From NCBI RefSeq assembly GCF_003385515.1, contig NZ_QNVT01000032.1:24423-88422 (forward strand): a stretch of DNA of 64,000 nt. The letters run 5' to 3'. This document shows, one piece after another, positions 59,981 to 64,000 of the stretch. Source of the DNA: Chryseobacterium pennae (lineage in GTDB: Bacteria > Bacteroidota > Bacteroidia > Flavobacteriales > Weeksellaceae). Made by a program: the position numbers and the translations under genes. The notes beneath the pieces are model-generated. The model made no database searches and was not told the DNA's origin. It worked only from the letters and a program-made list of their open reading frames with translations. The number at the start of each line of letters is the position of its first letter. The first letter of the stretch is position 1.

Positions 59981-60231
59981 AAATTATCAGAAACAATTCG
60001 TCTGCAATAACTTCCAACCTCCAGCTTCCCGCTTCCAGCCTTTATTCATGAAAGACTTAATCAAGTAAAAAAATTATCAGGAGTGATCCGTCTGCAATAA
60101 CTTCCAACCTCCAGCTTCCCACTTCCAGCCTTTATCCATGAAAGACTTAATCAAGTAAAAAAATTATCAGGAGTGATCCGTCTGTAATAACTTCTAACCT
60201 CCAGCCTCCCACTTCCAGCCTTTATTTATGA
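59981..60231. repeat. 90-bp tandem repeat, three copies
   Basis: AAATTATCAG recurs at 59981, 60071 and 60161, exactly 90 bases apart. Each unit contains the CTTCCAACCTCCAGCTTCC element. Copies 1 and 2 continue into TTTATTCATGAAAGACTTAATCAAG, while copy 3 ends in the last codons of the Crp/Fnr gene (stop at 60222-60224), so the array appears to have grown by duplicating that gene's 3' flank. Confidence 0.85.
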
Positions 60232-60800
60232 ATATCTCTTCTGATTCTGCTGAGCGAGCTATCCTTAATTCCAAGGAAGGAAGCAATCATCTTTAATGGA
60301 ACATGTTGAAAAATATCAGGGTCTTTCTTCATCAGGTTAGAATATCGGGTTGATGCTTTCTGGCTTGCCATTTCTATGAGTCGGTCGTGAATATTGTAAT
60401 AATTTAAGACAAAAAGAAGTCTGCTGAACTCCCGGAATTCAGGAATATTGTGAAAGTTATGCTGTACGTTTTCCAATCCGGTTTCCCAGAATGTACAGTC
60501 GGTAACAGCCTGGTAGATCTCTTTAGTAGGCTGCTGTCTGAAAAAAGATAAAAAATCATTTACAAAGCAAGGGGCAGCATAAATATTAGTGGTAATTTCC
60601 TCATTGTCTTCATTCAGCAGATACGAACGGACGTATCCTTTTTCAAGGAAATAAGTCTTTGTACTAATGGTATTTTGATCCAACAGGACAGCATTTGCCT
60701 TTAATTCGAATGGCTCGAAGGTTTCCGTGATTTTCTCAACCACTTCATGTCTGATACTGAACAGGGAATGGAAATAATTATTGATCGATGATTTATCCAT
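60222..60800 (-). CDS. Crp/Fnr family transcriptional regulator
   Basis: A 192-residue regulator: cNMP-like roll (FELKANAVLLDQNTISTKTYFLEKGYVRSYLLNEDNEEITTNIYAAPCF) and a winged helix (HVPLKMIASFLGIKDSSLSRIRRD). Same kind as the 5870 protein; no Fe-S cysteine cluster. Its 3' end is duplicated in the 90-bp tandem repeat. Its targets are unknown; the perfect CRP-like site at 3093 is one candidate. Confidence 0.88.
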   Translation of the reverse strand: MDKSSINNYFHSLFSIRHEVVEKITETFEPFELKANAVLLDQNTISTKTYFLEKGYVRSYLLNEDNEEITTNIYAAPCFVNDFLSFFRQQPTKEIYQAVTDCTFWETGLENVQHNFHNIPEFREFSRLLFVLNYYNIHDRLIEMASQKASTRYSNLMKKDPDIFQHVPLKMIASFLGIKDSSLSRIRRDIHK

Positions 60801-60995
60801 TGGAAATTACAATACTATCTATTTTGGCCATCTAAAATAGGGATAATTCTGTGAATTTCAGTGAAAGTATACATTGAAGATCAAGTGAGGGAACACCCCG
60901 GCAAAAATTCTTTGAATTTTTACCACCCTTCCACTGGAGGGGAATGATTACGTCTTCAATTATAATATCTGTTATTATAAAAAAATCACCTCCTT
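60801..60995. other. intergenic region with an A/T hairpin
   Basis: AAAAATTC (60903-60910) and GAATTTTT (60914-60921) form an 8-bp hairpin beside CCCCGG and CCACTGGAGGGG remnants; this may end transcription from the methyltransferase gene upstream. No gene is seen. Confidence 0.45.
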
Positions 60996-61790
60996 TTAAC
61001 CCAGTTTAACAGCCTTTGTGGCGATAAAAGTTGGCAAATACTGATCAATTAAAAACCTTGGGTTAGGCTGCATTTCTTCTGTAAAATCGTCCATAACAAA
61101 GCCTGCTTTCATTTGTCCGCCAATCAGATCAGAAAGCGTATGTCCAAAAACCAATGCTTCCTGATTTTCCATTTTTCTGGCAATCTGCTCCTGATTCAGA
61201 TCTTTGATGTCTGCATAAGGCAAGGTATATTTAGGCCTGATAATTCCATCTGCGATATCCTGAGGATTACGGTCTGCTACAAAAACAACCGGATTGAAAA
61301 AGCTGGCCAATAAAGAACCGCCTTTTTTCAAAACTCTGTAAGCTTCTTTCCAGACAGGATTTACATCTTCCACATAATGATTGGATATGGGATGAAAAAC
61401 AATATCGAAAGACTCATCTTCAAAAACACTGAGATCTCTCATATCTCCCTGAACTGTTTTCAATGATAATCCGTCACGCTCTGCAACCCGCTCATCCTGC
61501 TTCAACTGCTCTTCTGAGATATCAAAAACTATAACATCCGCTCCCACTGCTGCCAGTACCGGAGCCTGCTGCCCACCTGCAGATGCCAGACATAGGATTT
61601 TCTTTCCTTTTACATCTCCCAGCCATTCCTTAGATAAAGGTTTTGGAGTGAGATGTACCTCCCACTTCCCTTCTTTTGCATTATTGATCAGCTCTGTACT
61701 TACAGCCTGAGACCATTCGTTCTGTTCCAGTGCCTGTTTATTCCAGGCTGACTCATTATGATGTAAAAAGTCAATTTTTTCTTCTTGCAT
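60996..61790 (-). CDS. class I SAM-dependent methyltransferase
   Basis: A 264-residue methyltransferase: N-terminal NESAWNKQALEQNEWSQAVSTE, motif I ILCLASAGGQQAPVLAAVGADVIVFDISEEQL (a GAGGG-like loop reading ASAGGQ), then SFDIVFHPISNHYVEDVNPVWKEAYRVLKKGG. This AxAGGQQ type is widespread in Gram-positives and Bacteroidota with unknown substrates. ATG 61790 is preferred over an upstream start at 61847. Confidence 0.88.
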   Translation of the reverse strand: MQEEKIDFLHHNESAWNKQALEQNEWSQAVSTELINNAKEGKWEVHLTPKPLSKEWLGDVKGKKILCLASAGGQQAPVLAAVGADVIVFDISEEQLKQDERVAERDGLSLKTVQGDMRDLSVFEDESFDIVFHPISNHYVEDVNPVWKEAYRVLKKGGSLLASFFNPVVFVADRNPQDIADGIIRPKYTLPYADIKDLNQEQIARKMENQEALVFGHTLSDLIGGQMKAGFVMDDFTEEMQPNPRFLIDQYLPTFIATKAVKLG

Positions 61791-62078
61791 AGTATTATCT
61801 TTTTCATTGGCATTATAAAAACATTTACAATGCATTACAGTATTCAAATATAGAGACTTTACAGCCTGTCTATGTTGAAAAGACTATCCATTTTCACGAA
61901 AAGGACTGCCAAGCAATTATATTTTGGCTGTATTCGATTATTTTATTACAGAAAAGGCCTTTAAATATTTAGCTTAAAAACTCTATTTCAAAATGTATTT
62001 TCATTTCTTATTCGAGGTTGAGAATGCTATCTAATTCCTAATTTTATTTATCTTTATATCGATCAAAAAAGATTATTA
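61791..62078. other. divergent intergenic region
   Basis: AT-rich, no gene visible. The methyltransferase and the GNAT gene at 62079 are divergent, so it should carry both promoters; TATTTTTG-like boxes are not clear. Confidence 0.4.
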
Positions 62079-62636
62079 ATGAATGACCTTATATTGAAAT
62101 CTCAACGTTTAACCTTACGTACATTCAAAGTAAGTGATGTTTCAAATGTTCATCACATGCTCTTACAACCTGAAAGTACATTATTTAATCCCAGTTCTTA
62201 CTCTGAAGATAAAAAGGAAACTCAAAAGTTAATCAATATCTGGAGGTCAGAAGCAGAAAGCGGGCAAAGCCGCAAAAAGTTTACGTTTTTAATAGAAACA
62301 ACCACAGACTGTACCTTTGTAGGCATTATCGCCATTGATCTTATTAAATTTCATTACAAAAATGCTGAAACATGGTATAAGCTCAGCCCTGAAATCTGGG
62401 GAAAAGGCTATGCAACAGAGGCTCTGGAAAGAATCATCCGGTTTGGTTTTGAAGATTTAAAACTTCATAGAATTGAAGCAGGCTGTGCTGTTGACAATAT
62501 TGCTTCTTATAAAGTCATGGAAAAGTGTGGCATGATAAGGGAAGCTCATCGCAGAAAGTTACTCCCCTTAAAAAACGGATGGAGTGATAATTACGAATAT
62601 GCTATTCTTGAGGAAGACTATTTTGCAAAACAATAA
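62079..62636 (+). CDS. GNAT N-acetyltransferase, RimJ/RimL type
   Basis: A 185-residue Acetyltransf_3 protein: LKSQRLTLRTFKVSDVSNVHHMLLQPE, strand block FVGIIAIDLIKFHYKNAETWYKLSPEIWGKGYATEALERIIRFGF with acetyl-CoA loop WGKGYA, and LHRIEAGCAVDNIASYKVMEKCGMIREAHRRKL, the classic RimJ/L end. It acetylates an amino group on a protein N-terminus or small molecule. A terminator follows. Confidence 0.9.
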   Translation: MNDLILKSQRLTLRTFKVSDVSNVHHMLLQPESTLFNPSSYSEDKKETQKLINIWRSEAESGQSRKKFTFLIETTTDCTFVGIIAIDLIKFHYKNAETWYKLSPEIWGKGYATEALERIIRFGFEDLKLHRIEAGCAVDNIASYKVMEKCGMIREAHRRKLLPLKNGWSDNYEYAILEEDYFAKQ

Positions 62637-62658
62637 ACTAATAAACAGCTTTTGTTAA

Positions 62659-62692
62659 CCCCTTCATGCTTTGAAGGGGCATCCTAATTTTT
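62659..62692 (+). terminator. probable terminator hairpin
   Basis: CCCCTTCA (62659-62666) pairs with TGAAGGGG (62672-62679), then CATCCTAA and a run of eight T at 62687-62695. It follows the RimJ-like gene by 22 bases. Confidence 0.6.
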
Positions 62693-62696
62693 TTTA

Positions 62697-62866
62697 ACGC
62701 AAAGGTTTTATCTATAAAGCTTAAGATTTTAGGAGAGCAGAGATTCCGACTAAGTCATTGACTAAGCTAATATTAACTAGCTGCTTCATCAAATCGATTG
62801 CACATTGTTTTCTTCTTAGCTTCCTTAAAAATAAAGCATTTTTTAAATAGAAGCTTGTCATTACCT
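62697..62866. repeat. intergenic relic elements
   Basis: AACGCAAAGGTTTTATCT near 62696 resembles the motif at 59913, and GCTTAAGATTTTAGG near 62719 resembles the TTAAGATT elements at 6511 and 36608. No gene is seen. Confidence 0.4.
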
Positions 62867-63814
62867 CTATAATTTAACCACCACTTTTCCTATCGTTCGT
62901 CCTGTTTCAATTTGTTGATGGGCTTTTGCTAGTTCATCGAAAGCAAATACATGGGAAATATACGGTTTTATAACTCCTTTTTCTAACAAGGATGCAATAG
63001 TTCGCATATCCTTTCCACTGGAATATACAGACATAAAATAACAGGCATGCAGATTCTTTTCCCTTGCTAATCTTTCATCTTCCTCAGTATGTCCGGATGG
63101 CAAAGCAACAATAGTCCCGAAAGGCTTTAAAACCTTAACTGATTTCTGAAAGTTTTCTCCGCCAACAGCCTCCAAGACAAAATCAAGATCATAAAGAACT
63201 TCCTCGAAATGACTCACTTTATAATCAATATGCTGATCTGCTCCCAATTCCAGAATAAAATCCCGGTTAGCGGTTGAAGAGGTGGCAATAACAAAAGCTC
63301 CGATATGTTTGGCAATTTGTACGGCAAAATGTCCCACTCCTCCTGCCGCAGCATGAATGAGTACTTTATCAGTGGATCTCAGTTTACCATAGCTGTCAAA
63401 TGCCTGCCAGGCCGTCAATGCAGCCAAAGTAGTGGCTGCTGCTTCAATATGCAAGACATTTTCAGGCTTAATGGCCAAATGTTCTGCCGGAGCGGCGGCA
63501 TATTCAGCATAAGCTTTCCCATGTCCAGCAAAATTAATCATCCCGAAGACCTCATCTCCTACCTGAAATGAAGTTACTTCACTTCCTGTTTCAACAATAA
63601 TCCCGGAAATATCCCAACCCAAAATCAATGGATTATATTGCGCTAAACTTTCCGCCAACGGTGCTTTACGGCTGCGTACTTTAACATCTACCGGATTAAT
63701 ACTGATGGCTTTTACTTTAACAAGAACCTCATCACCTTTGATGCTGGGTTTTTCAATTTCTCTTTCTACAAGATGTTCTACACCACCAAATCCTTCTAAT
63801 ACAATTGCTTTCAT
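62867..63814 (-). CDS. NADP-dependent quinone oxidoreductase-like protein
   Basis: A 315-residue medium-chain reductase: LEGFGGVEHLVEREIEKP, the GroES-like part with LGWDISGIIVETGSEVTSFQVGDEVFGM, cofactor motif HAAAGGVGHFAVQIAKHIGAFVIATSS (AxxGGVG type) and the C-terminal THEVFAFDELAKAHQQIETGRTIGKVVVKL-like end. There is no zinc-binding Cys set, so it is a QOR-type quinone or enone reductase using NADPH. Divergent from the window edge; 186 bases beyond its start show no further gene. Confidence 0.9.
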   Translation of the reverse strand: MKAIVLEGFGGVEHLVEREIEKPSIKGDEVLVKVKAISINPVDVKVRSRKAPLAESLAQYNPLILGWDISGIIVETGSEVTSFQVGDEVFGMINFAGHGKAYAEYAAAPAEHLAIKPENVLHIEAAATTLAALTAWQAFDSYGKLRSTDKVLIHAAAGGVGHFAVQIAKHIGAFVIATSSTANRDFILELGADQHIDYKVSHFEEVLYDLDFVLEAVGGENFQKSVKVLKPFGTIVALPSGHTEEDERLAREKNLHACYFMSVYSSGKDMRTIASLLEKGVIKPYISHVFAFDELAKAHQQIETGRTIGKVVVKL

Positions 63815-64000
63815 AGTATTTTACATTATAATAGCAAAAATAGACTGACTTTAAGCATTAAAACAGGTATATTTCGCTCACATTTGGGTATATTTTAAAT
63901 ACCACGAATGCCTTTAGATTTGTAAAAGGATTTAGTAATAAATTAGATAATAATTAAATACTGAAGAACCAGAGAAAATAAAGTGAACTAAACGAATGCA

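Noticed and set aside
59981..60231. CRISPR or VNTR array of protein-coding repeats
   Set aside because: Units are direct 90-bp duplicates without unique spacers and without an open reading frame; they are intergenic.

Overview
The window looks like chromosomal DNA of a low-GC flavobacterium, most like Chryseobacterium or a close Weeksellaceae relative. The evidence is an AT-rich composition, promoters with the Bacteroidota -7 box TAnnTTTG, TonB-dependent receptors with N-terminal carboxypeptidase-like domains, an STN receptor/FecR/ECF-sigma signalling set, a type IX (Por) secretion tail, and families largely known from Bacteroidota (DUF2480, DUF6624). The genus is an inference. I see no rRNA, tRNA, CRISPR array, insertion sequence or prophage.

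Layout. 1-9.3 kb: a partial gene at the edge, a gene-poor stretch, a GNAT acetyltransferase broken by one in-frame TGA, then plus-strand accessory enzymes and regulators (GNATs, methyltransferase, SnoaL-like protein, AraC and Crp/Fnr regulators, DUF418 membrane protein, thioredoxin, DUF2938, DHFR-like reductase). 9.4-20.5 kb: mostly minus strand, with DUF6624, GNAT, a P-loop ATPase, a divergent HxlR/MFS pair, an ABC export pair with a membrane-anchored partner, the proline symporter PutP and an M1 aminopeptidase. 20.5-25.1 kb: a tight array of about ten small unrelated proteins on one strand, resembling an immunity-gene array. 25.4-32.5 kb: a cupin-like protein, a membrane protein, a 5'-truncated surface-protein remnant, a HEAT-like protein, and an ECF sigma factor with a fused SnoaL domain followed by an azoreductase and two SnoaL-like proteins.

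32.6-41.5 kb: a TonB receptor/beta-propeller phytase operon, a UvrA-like ATPase divergent from a MarR regulator across a palindromic operator, two unknown proteins and a sterol-desaturase-family enzyme. 41.7-52.5 kb: a cell-surface signalling locus (sigma factor, FecR, STN-type receptor, beta-helix lipoprotein, T9SS adhesin, lipoprotein, S41 protease). 52.6-58.7 kb: a second long GNAT, a HAD phosphatase, and a redox block in which a SufR-like Fe-S regulator faces superoxide dismutase and a run of DUF2480, FMN reductase, ferredoxin reductase and two ferredoxins. 58.7-64 kb: ketopantoate reductase, a 90-bp tandem repeat, a Crp/Fnr regulator, a methyltransferase, a GNAT and a quinone-oxidoreductase-like protein.

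The strongest regulatory signals are these. Two copies of TGTCACG-N16-TGTC precede the SnoaL-fused sigma factor and its neighbour; this is close to the ECF41 promoter rule and implies self-activation, and a nine-copy ATCTTTT heptamer lies directly upstream. The element AATAAAACAAC is shared by the promoters of the SufR-like regulator and sodA. A perfect TGTGA-N6-TCACA palindrome precedes a SnoaL gene. A 14-bp inverted repeat embraces the marR/uvrA-like promoters. Intergenic regions also carry several families of short dispersed repeats and three sister terminator hairpins.
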